NCBI RefSeq assembly: GCF_030056735.1
Contig: NZ_JASHKN010000005.1
Span: forward strand, 1 to 64,000
Reading direction: 5' to 3'
DNA length: 64,000 nucleotides
Origin: Rhodococcus sp. IEGM 1409
Lineage (GTDB): Bacteria > Actinomycetota > Actinomycetes > Mycobacteriales > Mycobacteriaceae
Numbering within the stretch: the stretch's first letter is position 1; every line of letters starts with the position of its first letter. The position numbers were made by a program, and so were the translations under genes. A model generated the notes under the pieces. It was given only the letters and a program-made list of their open reading frames with translations. It did no database searches and was not told the origin of the DNA. Positions 17,861 to 27,115 of this stretch are shown here, one piece after another.

Positions 17861-18628
17861 GTGCGCTCGACCCGACGGGACGAAATACTCGCTCATGCGG
17901 CCAAGCTGTTCAGCGAGCGGGGAATCGCCGCGACGACGGTACGAGACATTGCCGACGAAGTCGGGATCCTTTCGGGGAGCCTTTATCACTACTTCGACTC
18001 CAAGGATGCGATAGCAAACGAGATCGTCGTCCGGTTCCTCGAAGACCTCAACGTCCGGTACGAGGACTCGATCGAGCCGGAAGGTTCGGCTCGCGATCGC
18101 CTGGCCACGATGGTTTCGGTGTCATTCGCCTCCGCGGTGGATCACCCGTACGCCACAGAGGTGTATCAGGGCGAGGCCATTCTTTCGTCGCAGCCGGCTG
18201 ACGCTCCCATCACCGTCCTGGTGCAGAAGGCGCACAGTTATTGGCGATCGGCCATCACGCGCGGAATCGCCGACGGGGAGTTTCGGGAGGACATCGACCC
18301 TGAGCAGTTTCATCGGCTCATGCGTGAATCCGTCTGGTCCACAGTCGCGCAGTATCGCCCGCAGCTTTCCGAGTTGGCCGACGATCTGCAGCGCAATCTG
18401 ATTTCGGTGTTTCTGGACGGCTTCGCCGCGCGTTCGGGCGAAAGCGAACCCGTGGCACGGGTTCGCCGTCCCGCGGGGAAGAAGGACGCGCAGACCGAAT
18501 CTCCCGACTCTGAACTTGCCGAACTCCGTTCGGACTCCCAAATGGCCGAACTCCGCTCTGATGTCGATGAATTGAAGTCCGTCATTCGCGAACTCAGCTC
18601 CTCGATCCGGCAGCTGCAGAAGCCGTAA
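17861..18628 (+). CDS. TetR-family regulator, KstR2-like, with C-terminal coiled coil
   Basis: A 255-residue repressor, GTG start at 17861 preceded by GGAAGGAA. The DNA-binding domain (TTVRDIADEVGILSGSLYHYF) is very like KstR2, the repressor of steroid-ring (HIP) catabolism that responds to a CoA thioester. It is about 50 residues longer than KstR2. The tail has heptad-like ELRSDSQMAELRSDVDELKS and could form a coiled coil. Operator-like palindromes lie before it and before the next transcription unit, which encodes a CoA ligase, so a CoA-ester ligand is a fair inference. Divergent from urtA. Confidence 0.85.
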   Translation: MRSTRRDEILAHAAKLFSERGIAATTVRDIADEVGILSGSLYHYFDSKDAIANEIVVRFLEDLNVRYEDSIEPEGSARDRLATMVSVSFASAVDHPYATEVYQGEAILSSQPADAPITVLVQKAHSYWRSAITRGIADGEFREDIDPEQFHRLMRESVWSTVAQYRPQLSELADDLQRNLISVFLDGFAARSGESEPVARVRRPAGKKDAQTESPDSELAELRSDSQMAELRSDVDELKSVIRELSSSIRQLQKP

Positions 18629-18706
18629 CACCGCAGTTCCCGCGCGTGTAATTCGGATTTTGACTATCGGTGTGACCCAGGGCATACTTCTGTCCACCGT
18701 CGTAAA

Positions 18707-18722
18707 TCAAGCGCTTGTTTGA
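18707..18722. promoter_or_regulatory. KstR2-like TetR operator, site 2
   Basis: TCAAGC-GCTT-GTTTGA repeats the geometry of site 1 with one mismatch in the right arm. It lies upstream of the ABC ATPase remnants and the acyl-CoA synthetase gene, so the TetR product probably also controls that unit. Confidence 0.6.
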
Positions 18723-18840
18723 TACACCAAGCAGAGTTTGGACGGGAGTTTGATGTGATACTCGGAAAGGCGATTGCGGTCTGTGCGGCAGTGGTCTTCG
18801 GGGCGAGCGCGTCGAGAATGCCTGCGGGGATCTGAGTTTG

Positions 18841-19144
18841 GGCGCGCAGCGTCTGGTCGAGGTAGCGCGCGCGATGGCGACCGAACCCGATGTCCTCCTG
18901 TTGGACGAACCGTTTGCCGGTGCAGATCACGACGGCATCGCCGCGGTGCCGTTCGGTCGATTGCTGCGCAGGGCAAGGGAGTGGTGTTGGTCGATCACAA
19001 CGTCGATCTCATCGCGGCGCTCGCAACCAGGATCGTTCTGCTCGATTTCGGATCGGTGGCGTTCTACGGACCGCCGCAAGAGTGCTTGCCAGCGAGGCGA
19101 TGCGCGAAGTCTATTTCGGTTCCGACTACGAGGAAGGTGCCTGA
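18841..19144 (+). pseudogene. Decayed LivG-type ABC ATPase remnant
   Basis: The reading GAQRLVEVARAMATEPD plus VLLLDEPFAGAD is a clear ABC signature/Walker B region. It then shifts frame to GKGVVLVDHNVDLIAALATR plus IVLLDFGSVAFYGPP (the switch-His region), and again to EAMREVYFGSDYEEGA before a stop at 19142. The N-terminal half with Walker A is missing. At least two frameshifts and a truncation make it non-functional. It most resembles the LivG subunit of branched-chain amino acid or carboxylate importers. Confidence 0.8.
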
Positions 19145-19146
19145 CG

Positions 19147-19345
19147 ATGCTCGAACTCGACAGAGTCACAGTTCGATACGGCTCCGCGATTGCCGTCAGG
19201 GACGTCTCCTTCACCGCCCTGGCCGTTGTCCACCGCGGGATATGTCATGCAACGCGGCGAACTCGTCCGCGAATGCGATTCCGCAGCGACACTGGACAAC
19301 GCGTACAAACAATCGATGGGCGTACTCAGCGCCGACGGGAGATGA
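19147..19345 (+). pseudogene. Decayed LivF-type ABC ATPase remnant (internal deletion)
   Basis: The ATG at 19147 opens a normal LivF N-terminus (MLELDRVTVRYGSAIAVRD). After about 24 codons the sequence jumps, out of frame, to a LivF C-terminus (AGYVMQRGELVRECDSAATL) that stops at 19343-19345. The central region of about 170 residues, with Walker A, signature and Walker B, is gone. It follows the LivG remnant by 2 bases, as an intact pair would. Confidence 0.8.
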
Positions 19346-19354
19346 TCGACGATC

Positions 19355-20995
19355 ATGCTTGAAACGAAGACACTCGACTTCACTGTCGGTGAATTCGCCA
19401 CGAATCCGGCCCGGTTCGCCGGTGTCAGCATCAGTGAGATGGTCAGGCATTGGTCTGAGACCATCCCGGACGAAACTGCCTTTGTCACCCCGGAATCGAG
19501 GGTGTCGTGGAAACAGTACGACGCCGCTGCCGATGCCATCGCGTCGGCACTGGACCTAGCTGGTGAGGGATACGGGCACGTGGCCGTGTTGCTTCCCGAC
19601 ACCGCTGTCTTCCATGCGGCGCTCTGCGCAGCCTTTCGTACCGGCCGCGTCGCCGTCGGAATCGGTTCGCGCTCCGGCATTCGCGAGATCTCTCATCTGA
19701 TCGCCCGCTCCGAAGCCTCTGTTCTGGTCACCGCACGCACGCTGCGAGGCGTCGATACCGCCGAACTCGTGGCGAGTCTGCGGGCCGAGTATCCCGGACT
19801 GGACGTCGTCTTCGCCGACGAACGCGCCAACGTGATGCTCGAACGCGCAGGCGCGGGTGGCGAACTCACTTCGTTGCCGGTCGAGATCAAGCGTTTCCCC
19901 GCAACCAGCCCGTGTTTTGTCACCTCGGGCGTTTCGATGCTGAACTCGACCTCTGGCACAACGGGCCTGCCCAAGCTGGTGACACAAACCGAGGATCGTT
20001 GGGTTGCCTTCTCCGAGATTGCAGCCGAGGCGGCGTCGATCGGTGCAGATGAGGTGTTTCTCGGCGCGGTCCCGGCACCTTTCGGATTCGGTCTCTGGAC
20101 TTCGCATTTCCTGCCGGCGTTACTCGGTGCTCGTAACGTCGTCATGGAACGCTTCGACGTTTCGGTGATGATCGAGTTGATCGAGCGCGAACGGGTAACT
20201 GCTTTGAATTGTGTGAGTACACAATTCAAGATGCTGTTGCACTCGCAGGCTGCGGAATCGGCCGATCTCTCGTCACTTCGTTTCATGTTCACCGGTGGTG
20301 AAGCCGTGCCCTATTCGGAGGCACTGGCTTTCGAGCAACGTACCGGTGCGGCAGTCCTGCAGTTCTACGGATCGAACGAAACCGGCGCCGTCTCGGTGAC
20401 GACGGTCTTGGACGATTCCGACACCCGGCTGAAGACGTGCGGCCACGTCATCGATCGCATGCACGTTCGTGTATTCGACGATGCGGCAAGCGAAGTGACC
20501 GAAACCGTCCGTCGAGGTCAGCCTGCGGTCAACGGCCCACTGATGTGCCAAGGGTACTGGGGTGACGTCGATGCGAACGACGAGTTGTACACCGACGAAG
20601 GTTGGATGCTTCTCGGCGACATCGTCGAGATCGACGAGACTGGCCGGGTGCGTGTGGTCGGGCGCAAAGCCGACATCATCATTCGAGGCGGCAAGAACAT
20701 TTCCGCGGTCGAAGTCGAGGAGTGTGTTCGCGCGCACCCCTCGGTGGAACTGGTCGCCGTGGTGGGAGTCGACGATCCGCTGTTCGGTGAGAAGGTCTGT
20801 GCCGTCATCGTGTCCGCCGATGACGATCTGAGTTCGGACGACCTGACCGCGTGGCTGCAGAGCCGAGGAGTGACCCGTGAGTACATACCCGAGTACGTGA
20901 CGGCGGTCGCCGAATTGCCGATGGCAGCCGGCGGCAAGGTAGCCAAGGGTGAAGTCAAGGCGCTCGCGCAGAGGCGGATCGCAGAACTCAGCTGA
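19355..20995 (+). CDS. Acyl-CoA synthetase (AMP-forming, ANL superfamily)
   Basis: A 546-residue adenylating enzyme that should join a carboxylic acid to CoA via an acyl-AMP. P-loop NSTSGTTGLPK lies at about residues 198-208; YGSNETGAV (A5-type motif), GWMLLGDIVEIDETGRVRVVGR (A7/A8) and the C-terminal lysine motif GGKVAKGEVK are present, so it looks active. It follows the transporter ruins by 9 bases and lies downstream of KstR2-like site 2. The acid substrate is unknown; a link to the lost importer is inferred. Confidence 0.88.
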   Translation: MLETKTLDFTVGEFATNPARFAGVSISEMVRHWSETIPDETAFVTPESRVSWKQYDAAADAIASALDLAGEGYGHVAVLLPDTAVFHAALCAAFRTGRVAVGIGSRSGIREISHLIARSEASVLVTARTLRGVDTAELVASLRAEYPGLDVVFADERANVMLERAGAGGELTSLPVEIKRFPATSPCFVTSGVSMLNSTSGTTGLPKLVTQTEDRWVAFSEIAAEAASIGADEVFLGAVPAPFGFGLWTSHFLPALLGARNVVMERFDVSVMIELIERERVTALNCVSTQFKMLLHSQAAESADLSSLRFMFTGGEAVPYSEALAFEQRTGAAVLQFYGSNETGAVSVTTVLDDSDTRLKTCGHVIDRMHVRVFDDAASEVTETVRRGQPAVNGPLMCQGYWGDVDANDELYTDEGWMLLGDIVEIDETGRVRVVGRKADIIIRGGKNISAVEVEECVRAHPSVELVAVVGVDDPLFGEKVCAVIVSADDDLSSDDLTAWLQSRGVTREYIPEYVTAVAELPMAAGGKVAKGEVKALAQRRIAELS

Positions 20996-21063
20996 TCACG
21001 CCTGGCGGTATCGGCTTCGCGTTACGCTGATTCGGACATTTTGCCGAGAGTGAAGGAAACCCG

Positions 21064-22083
21064 ATGACGAACCCTTCACCGTCCCGATGGCGAAAGCGAG
21101 CACTGTGGACTCTCGGGGTAGTGATTATCCTTGTCGGAGCCGTGGTTCTGGCTTTTGTTCTGAGCCCGAGACCCGGCGCGCTCGCCGTGCGCTGGGTTTT
21201 CGATCGCGATGCTGTGAAAGTCACCGAGGCGCTCGAGAAGCACGCACCGGATGGCGTCGACTCGATCAAAGACCAGCACTATCGCGCCGATGACGACGAC
21301 GCATATCTCGACGTCTACTTTCCTGCAGCGACGACGACCGCGCTGCCCACGGTGATCTGGACTCATGGCGGTGCCTGGATCTCGGGAAGCAAGTCCAACT
21401 ACGCGTCGTACTACGAGCTGCTGGCTTCTCACGGATACACCGTTGTCTCCCTGGACTACTCACTCGGGCCCGAGCATCACTATCCGACCGCGGTGCGACA
21501 GCTCAACGACGCACATGCGTACGTCGTCGCGAATGCGGAACGGCTGCATGTTGATCCGACGACGATCGTTCTCGCCGGTGATTCTGCGGGAGCGCAACTC
21601 TCGAGTCAGCTCGCCACTCTCGTCACTGATCCTGCGTATGCGGACCGCGTGGGCGTGAACCCGTCGCTACGGCCGGATCAGTTGCGCGGAGTAGTCCTCA
21701 ACTGTGGAATCTACGACGTCGGGAACATGGTCGGCGGGCCCGGCATCATCGGTTGGGGAGTTGATCGGTCCCTCTGGGCGTATACCGGTGTGCGTGACTT
21801 CATGAGTACCGATGCAGCGGATCAGATGTCGACCTTGACCTTCGTCACCGATCGATTTCCGCCTGCCTATATCAGCGGCGGGAACGCGGATCCGTTGACC
21901 GATTCTCAGTCGAAACCGTTGGCTGAGAAATTGACGGGGTTGGGAGTTGCGGTCGACACACTGTTCTATCCGGCCGATCACATTCGGGCGCTCGGTCATG
22001 AGTATCAGTTTGATCTGGACACGGCCGACGGTCTCACGGCGCTCGATCGTACGGTTCAGTTTCTCGACGCTCACACCGGCTAG
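21064..22083 (+). CDS. Membrane-anchored alpha/beta hydrolase (HSL-type esterase) 1
   Basis: A 339-residue hydrolase with an N-terminal membrane anchor (about residues 12-33) and an external catalytic domain. The oxyanion motif HGGAW and nucleophile elbow GDSAG (Ser174) are present; Asp in GNADPLT and His in PADHIRALGHE complete a likely triad. AAGGAAA precedes ATG 21064. The next gene is a close paralogue. Likely a carboxylesterase or lipase-like enzyme of the cell surface; substrate unknown. Confidence 0.85.
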   Translation: MTNPSPSRWRKRALWTLGVVIILVGAVVLAFVLSPRPGALAVRWVFDRDAVKVTEALEKHAPDGVDSIKDQHYRADDDDAYLDVYFPAATTTALPTVIWTHGGAWISGSKSNYASYYELLASHGYTVVSLDYSLGPEHHYPTAVRQLNDAHAYVVANAERLHVDPTTIVLAGDSAGAQLSSQLATLVTDPAYADRVGVNPSLRPDQLRGVVLNCGIYDVGNMVGGPGIIGWGVDRSLWAYTGVRDFMSTDAADQMSTLTFVTDRFPPAYISGGNADPLTDSQSKPLAEKLTGLGVAVDTLFYPADHIRALGHEYQFDLDTADGLTALDRTVQFLDAHTG

Positions 22084-22214
22084 ATGTCGAATTATGTTGA
22101 ACCACTGCGAAAATGGTCATTTCAGACAAAGTTTCGGGGGCGTGTTCGCAGGGAATTCCCAGTTAGTCCTTTTGGTCTAGCCTGGGTAGATCCGATCCGA
22201 CACCAGGAGTTGTT

Positions 22215-23234
22215 GTGCGAGCGTCTTCCCCCGCCAGACGGCGAAGACGCCTTGTCGGAATCATGACGGTGTTCGTCGTCATTCTGTCCGGCATAACCGC
22301 TGCGCTCGTCAGTCCCTGGCCAGGAGTTCTCCTCGTACGGTGGATGTCAGCGGGCGGCTCCGAAGCGACTCACGCACAACTCGACAGGCAAGCACCGCCA
22401 GGAATCGTCTCGATCCTCGATCAGCCGTACCGCGACGGCGACGACGATGCGCAACTGGACGTGTACTACCCGTCGGAGTCCACTTCGGCGCTACCGACGG
22501 TGGTCTGGGTGCACGGCGGTGGCTGGATCTCGGGATCGAGAACTGATGCCGACGGTTACTACAAACTGTTGGCACATCAAGGTTTCACTGTGATTTCGGT
22601 GGACTACTCACTGGGGCCGGAGGCGTATTACCCCACCGCAGTGAATCAACTGAACGACGCGTATCGCTTCATCGTGAGCAATGCGGACAGGTTGCATGTC
22701 GATTCGAACAATCTGTTTATTGCGGGAGATTCGGCAGGCGCGCAATTGTCGAGTCAATTGGCGACCGTCACGACCAGCCCTGACTACGCGTCGGAAATGG
22801 GGCTGGAACCGGCATTGCGTCCCGAGCAGATACGCGGAGTTGTCCTCGACTGCGGGGTCTTCGATCTGAAACCGCTACTGTCACAGGGGAAGTACTTCGG
22901 TTGGGGCGTCGACAAGCAGTCGCTGTGGGGGTACCTCGGAACGAAGGACTTCGACGGGTCGACTGCAGTGGGTCAGATGTCGACGCTGGGCCATGTGACC
23001 TCGGACTTTCCAGCGACGTTCATCACCGGCGGAAATGTCGACCCACTGACCGCCAGCCAGTCGAAACCCATGGCAGAACGGCTCACCGATCTGGGCGTCG
23101 AAGTAGACGCACTGTTCTACCCCGACGATCACGAGCCTGCACTCGACCACGAATATCAGTTCGACCTCGATACGGTGGACGGGATGATCGCGTTCGATCG
23201 CACAGTCGCGTTCCTACGCGCGCACGTGCGTTAG
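22215..23234 (+). CDS. Membrane-anchored alpha/beta hydrolase (HSL-type esterase) 2
   Basis: A 339-residue tandem paralogue of esterase 1, identical in length and motif order: HGGGW, GDSAG with Ser173, GNVDPLT and DDHEPALDHE. The N-terminus carries RRRRR before one membrane helix. GTG 22215 is chosen because AGGAG lies six bases before it; an internal ATG at 22263 would remove the basic pre-helix segment. Tandem duplication followed by divergence. Confidence 0.84.
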   Translation: MRASSPARRRRRLVGIMTVFVVILSGITAALVSPWPGVLLVRWMSAGGSEATHAQLDRQAPPGIVSILDQPYRDGDDDAQLDVYYPSESTSALPTVVWVHGGGWISGSRTDADGYYKLLAHQGFTVISVDYSLGPEAYYPTAVNQLNDAYRFIVSNADRLHVDSNNLFIAGDSAGAQLSSQLATVTTSPDYASEMGLEPALRPEQIRGVVLDCGVFDLKPLLSQGKYFGWGVDKQSLWGYLGTKDFDGSTAVGQMSTLGHVTSDFPATFITGGNVDPLTASQSKPMAERLTDLGVEVDALFYPDDHEPALDHEYQFDLDTVDGMIAFDRTVAFLRAHVR

Positions 23235-23237
23235 CGC

Positions 23238-24650
23238 TCAGCGAATCACGTAAGGCGAAATAGAACTCCGGTGCTCGCTGATGTCGAGGTCTTTACCCAA
23301 CGGAGGGAAGGCACGCTGCGGACAGTTGAGGCGTTCGCAGACGCGGCAGCCCGAGCCGATCGGCGTTCCCGGATTCGACTCGTCGAGATCCAGACCGTCG
23401 CTGTAGACGAGTCGATGCGCGTGGCGAATCTCGCATCCCAATCCGATGGCGAAAATCTTCGCGGGCTGTCCGTATCGAGCCGCTCGCCGTTCGACTGTGC
23501 GTGCAACCCACAGGTATCGGCGACCGTCGGGCATCTGCGCGATCTGCGGCATGATCTTGCCCGGATAAGAGAACGTCTCGTAGACGTTCCACAGCGGGCA
23601 TGTGCCTCCGCTGGTGGAGAAGTGGAATCCGGTGGCGGACTGACGCTTCGACATGTTTCCGGCACGGTCGACACGTACGAACATGAAGGGAACCCCGCGA
23701 AGTTTGGGGCGCTGCAGGGTCGAGAGGCGGTGGCAGATCGTCTCGTAGCTCGCGGAATAGAAGGCAGACATGCGCTCGATGTCGTAACGGAAGTCCTCGG
23801 CAACCTCGTGAAACTGGCTGTAGGGCAGCACGGTGGCCGCGGCGAAATAGTTGGCCAAGCCAAGCTTCGCCAGGGAGACCGACGCTTCGCTGGTGAAGTT
23901 GCCCTCGGCCACCAACGAGTCGAGCAGGTCGCCATGCTCGAGGTACGCGAGTTCTGTCGCAAACTTGAAGACCTGTTGCCCGCCGGAGAGCCTTGCGGAG
24001 ATTTCCAGGACCCTGGTGTCCGGGTCGTAGCGATGAAGTATGTTCTCGCCCAGATCGACTCGTCGAACGATCTGCACGTCATGGACGGACTCGAGGCGTC
24101 TGGCGATCTCGCCGGCGACGTCGCCGCGATGAAAGCGCATTCGAGCGGTGAGTTCTTCGGCCGCGGTGTCGAGATCGTGAATGTAGTTCTGCCGCTGATA
24201 GAAGTAGTCGCGCACTTCCTCGTGCGGCATGGTGATCGAACCGCTGCCGCTGCCGTCCGAGAAACGGTCCTCCGTGGCTGCGGCGAGCTGGGCCGTCGTG
24301 TTGCGGAAGCGGCGATGCATGTTCACCATCGCCTTGGCGAGGCCCGGGTGCGTGGAGACCATCTCCGCGATTTCGTGGGCGTCGGCGTCGATACCCATCT
24401 CCTGATCGAGGGCGACTTCGCGCATTTCCGCGATCAGGCGCGTGTCGTCCTGTGGGGAGAAGAAGGTGGTGTCGACACCGAAGACTTCACTGATTCGCAG
24501 GAGGACCGGCACGGTGAGTGGCCGGACGTCGTGCTCGATCTGATTGAGATAGCTTGCCGAGATCTCCAGCGTCTTGGCCAGCGAAGCCTGACTCAACCCG
24601 CGCTCGGTCCGCAGTTGGCGGAGCCGGACACCGACAAAGGTTTTCGACAT
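23238..24650 (-). CDS. ramB: RamB-type XRE regulator of acetate/glyoxylate metabolism
   Basis: A 470-residue regulator with an N-terminal XRE helix-turn-helix (residues about 8-62; LSQASLAKTLEISASYLNQIE), a central ImmA/IrrE-like region without an obvious HExxH, and a Cys-rich C-terminus (GSGCRVCERLNCPQRAFPP), as in RamB/Rv0465c. In corynebacteria and mycobacteria RamB controls isocitrate lyase and acetate genes. Isocitrate lyase is about 3 kb downstream here, as in M. tuberculosis, with formamidase genes interposed. Confidence 0.88.
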   Translation of the reverse strand: MSKTFVGVRLRQLRTERGLSQASLAKTLEISASYLNQIEHDVRPLTVPVLLRISEVFGVDTTFFSPQDDTRLIAEMREVALDQEMGIDADAHEIAEMVSTHPGLAKAMVNMHRRFRNTTAQLAAATEDRFSDGSGSGSITMPHEEVRDYFYQRQNYIHDLDTAAEELTARMRFHRGDVAGEIARRLESVHDVQIVRRVDLGENILHRYDPDTRVLEISARLSGGQQVFKFATELAYLEHGDLLDSLVAEGNFTSEASVSLAKLGLANYFAAATVLPYSQFHEVAEDFRYDIERMSAFYSASYETICHRLSTLQRPKLRGVPFMFVRVDRAGNMSKRQSATGFHFSTSGGTCPLWNVYETFSYPGKIMPQIAQMPDGRRYLWVARTVERRAARYGQPAKIFAIGLGCEIRHAHRLVYSDGLDLDESNPGTPIGSGCRVCERLNCPQRAFPPLGKDLDISEHRSSISPYVIR

Positions 24651-24720
24651 TTTCCCAGGATACGAGCGACGGTCCGGCTTCGCAAAGGTGGGTTCGCAGT
24701 CTTCGCACAGGGGCTCCGCC

Positions 24721-24766
24721 CCCGTGAGTGGTTAAGGAGCCTTGGCACTCCCTAACCACTCACGGG
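24721..24766. terminator. Long hairpin downstream of fmdA
   Basis: A perfect 14-bp stem, CCCGTGAGTGGTTA (24721-24734) with TAACCACTCACGGG (24753-24766), plus an inner GGAG/CTCC. No T-run follows. It lies just past the fmdA stop on the minus strand. Its layout matches the hairpin at 30031-30078. Confidence 0.65.
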
Positions 24767-24774
24767 CCGAAGGC

Positions 24775-26034
24775 TTAGACCCTGTTCTCCGAACGTGGGG
24801 CGCCCATTCCGGGATCGATCTGGAACGGTCCACTCGACGACGGTGCGAGCGGGAAGTCGAAGATCGCGGTCGGGAGATACACCGTCGAACACGAGTTGGG
24901 GATATCCACGACGCCCGACAGGCGGCCCTCGATCGGTGCCGCACCGAGTAGCAGGTACGCCTGCTCCGGTGCGTACCCGAACTTGGTCAGGTATTCGATC
25001 GCATGCAGGCACGCACGCTGATACGACAGATGTGAATCCAGGTACTTCTGTTCGCCGTCCAACGTGACAGAAGTGCCCGAGAATGCAAGCCACTCGGAAT
25101 ACTGCGGATCAGTGTTGCCCGGCATGAAGATGGCGTTCTCGGAAACGCCGTAGGTATCCATGCCGCCCTTGATGATGTCCACACGAAGATCGATGAAGCC
25201 GCCCATTTCGATGGCACCGCAGAAAGTGATCTCGCCGTCGCCCTGGGAGAAGTGAAGATCGCCGACCGACAGGTTCGCACCGTCCACGAACACTGGATAA
25301 AAGATTCGGCTGCCCTTGGTGAGGTTCTTGATGTCCTGGTTTCCGCCGTTCTCACGCGGGGGAGCAGTGCGAGCCGCCTCGCCGGCCACGCGTGTGTACT
25401 CGTCACCTGTCAAGGTTCCCAGGACGGCATCGCGGGGCTCGGGCGGAAGTGCAAGCGGGGGAACCCGATTGGGGTCGGTGGCAATCAGGGCACCCTCGCG
25501 GGCATTCCACTTGGCGAGGAGGGCTGCCGACGGAGCCGTGCCCATGAGTCCCGGGTGGACGATGCCCGTGAACGAGACGTGCGGAATGTGACGCGACGTC
25601 GCCGTTTGTCCGGAGAAATCCCAGACAGCCTTGTACGCGTCGGGGAACTGTTCGGTGAGGAAGCCGCCGCCGTTGTTCCGCGGGAAGATGCCGGTGTATC
25701 CCCAGCCTTGGCCGGCCAACGGACCCGAATCCTCTTGGGGAATAGGCCCGATATCCAAGATGTCGACGATCAACAGGTCGCCGGGTTTCGCGCCTTCGAC
25801 GGCAAAGGGGCCGGACAGCGTGTGGACCGTGGTCAGTGGTGCATTGAGAATGTCGTCGGCTGAGTCGTCGTTGTGGATTGCGCCGTCGAACCATTCGCGG
25901 CAATGGACACGAAACGCATCACCGGGTTTGACCGTCACCGCTGCCGGGATGTCCGGGTGCCACCGATTGTGGCCGACGATCGCCTGTTCGGTGAATTTCT
26001 TGGCGGAATCGAGTGGAAACAGCAGTTCAGGCAT
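24775..26034 (-). CDS. fmdA: Formamidase/acetamidase
   Basis: A 419-residue member of the FmdA_AmdA family, cytoplasmic, hydrolysing formamide or acetamide to the acid and ammonia. Recognisable family blocks are SFTGIVHPGLMGTAPS, GGNQDIKNLTKGSRIFYPVF (substrate/metal region) and FSQGDGEITFCGAIEMGG. ATG 26034 is preferred to GTG 26040 because GAGGAG sits five bases before it. fmdB lies 82 bases upstream on the same strand. Together with urtABCDE this gives amide uptake and breakdown. Confidence 0.93.
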   Translation of the reverse strand: MPELLFPLDSAKKFTEQAIVGHNRWHPDIPAAVTVKPGDAFRVHCREWFDGAIHNDDSADDILNAPLTTVHTLSGPFAVEGAKPGDLLIVDILDIGPIPQEDSGPLAGQGWGYTGIFPRNNGGGFLTEQFPDAYKAVWDFSGQTATSRHIPHVSFTGIVHPGLMGTAPSAALLAKWNAREGALIATDPNRVPPLALPPEPRDAVLGTLTGDEYTRVAGEAARTAPPRENGGNQDIKNLTKGSRIFYPVFVDGANLSVGDLHFSQGDGEITFCGAIEMGGFIDLRVDIIKGGMDTYGVSENAIFMPGNTDPQYSEWLAFSGTSVTLDGEQKYLDSHLSYQRACLHAIEYLTKFGYAPEQAYLLLGAAPIEGRLSGVVDIPNSCSTVYLPTAIFDFPLAPSSSGPFQIDPGMGAPRSENRV

Positions 26035-26115
26035 ATGCACTCCTCATTCTCGAAGAAACGGAAAACTCGTGGCGGCAGGACTTTCGTGTCGGATCGTGAC
26101 TCGCGGCGAGGGTGC

Positions 26116-26403
26116 TCAGGGGCGAGGTAGCTTGCGGTGCAACGGATTGGATGTGGTCGGGGCAGTTTTTCTGCCGCGGCCGGGTAGTGACCCACTGACC
26201 ACGGCAGGCTCGTGAGCCGATCGAGCAGTGCTGTCCAGCAGACCCATCGCGGCCGACGACGCGTGACTCAACCGGGGAGACGAGACCACCCGCCTCGACT
26301 CGAGACTGCACTGGGGGCAACTGATCGACTGGGGCACTTCGGCCATCGCGAACGACCGCTCGAGCGGGCCGCAGCCGGTACAGCGAAACTCGTACAGGGG
26401 CAT
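26116..26403 (-). CDS. fmdB: FmdB-family zinc-ribbon protein
   Basis: A 95-residue protein with an N-terminal zinc ribbon of two CxxC pairs (MPLYEFRCTGCG and SCPQC), the hallmark of FmdB, a putative regulator found next to formamidase genes. The C-terminal half is Ser/Arg-rich and probably disordered. Its place upstream of fmdA supports a regulatory or assembly role for formamidase; the exact function of the family is not settled. Confidence 0.88.
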   Translation of the reverse strand: MPLYEFRCTGCGPLERSFAMAEVPQSISCPQCSLESRRVVSSPRLSHASSAAMGLLDSTARSAHEPAVVSGSLPGRGRKTAPTTSNPLHRKLPRP

Positions 26404-26482
26404 GCGGTCACGCTATCGGAGGATCCGTCAGTACGACACTGGAACGAAGAGCACCGGGTTGCTGCCGCCGCAAGTGCGCACG

Positions 26483-27115
26483 TCAGCGCAAGTACACAAC
26501 CGCGTTGTCTCCGCCGGTGCACGTGACGATTCCGGAGGCCACCTTGCACGCCATCGTGTACTCCTTGCCGGTCACCGGACTACGTGCGGAGACCGAGCCG
26601 GATCTACCAGCGGCACCGGAGTTTCCGTAGGCGATCCGAACTGCTTCGGCAAACTCGCACGATGTTTTGCCCCCACCGGTCGCGGATTCCTTGTAACTTC
26701 CGGCCGGCTGCCCGCCGGGGCAGGCGGACGCACCTGCTGGAAAGTTCGCGGCGCGTGTGGTCGTCGGGGAACTCGTGCTGGGAGCAGTTGTCGTGGCACC
26801 GGTCGTGCCAGGTGTGTTCGCGGCGGCGGTGGTGGTGTGGGCGGCTCCACCGGCTGTCGAGTTGGGGACGTCCTTCGGCCACAGAACCCATGCAAGCCCG
26901 CCGAAGAGAGCCAACACGGTGATGACACCGATGACCGATACCGGAATCACCCAACCGGGTCGACGTGGCGGCGGATTTCCACGTGGCGGACCAGGCGGGA
27001 ATCCCTGCGGTGGGGGATAGGACTGCGGCGCGGCCCGGTATCCCAACTGCGGCGGTTGAGGCCCGGATTGCGACCATGCCTGGTTGTTCGGTGGCTGCTG
27101 ATAGTTGTCCGGCAC
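26483..27115 (-). CDS. Proline-rich single-pass membrane protein, function unknown
   Basis: A 210-residue protein. Residues 1-52 are Pro/Gln/Gly-rich and cytoplasmic (PQGFPPGPPRGNPPP); one helix follows (about 54-75, VIPVSVIGVITVLALFGGL); then a Thr/Ala/Ser linker; then an external domain of about 80 residues with four Cys (ACPGG, TSCEF, MACKV, VTCTG) that could form two disulfides. The pattern is common in actinobacteria for envelope proteins of unknown role. I do not recognise a specific family. Confidence 0.7.
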   Translation of the reverse strand: MPDNYQQPPNNQAWSQSGPQPPQLGYRAAPQSYPPPQGFPPGPPRGNPPPRRPGWVIPVSVIGVITVLALFGGLAWVLWPKDVPNSTAGGAAHTTTAAANTPGTTGATTTAPSTSSPTTTRAANFPAGASACPGGQPAGSYKESATGGGKTSCEFAEAVRIAYGNSGAAGRSGSVSARSPVTGKEYTMACKVASGIVTCTGGDNAVVYLR

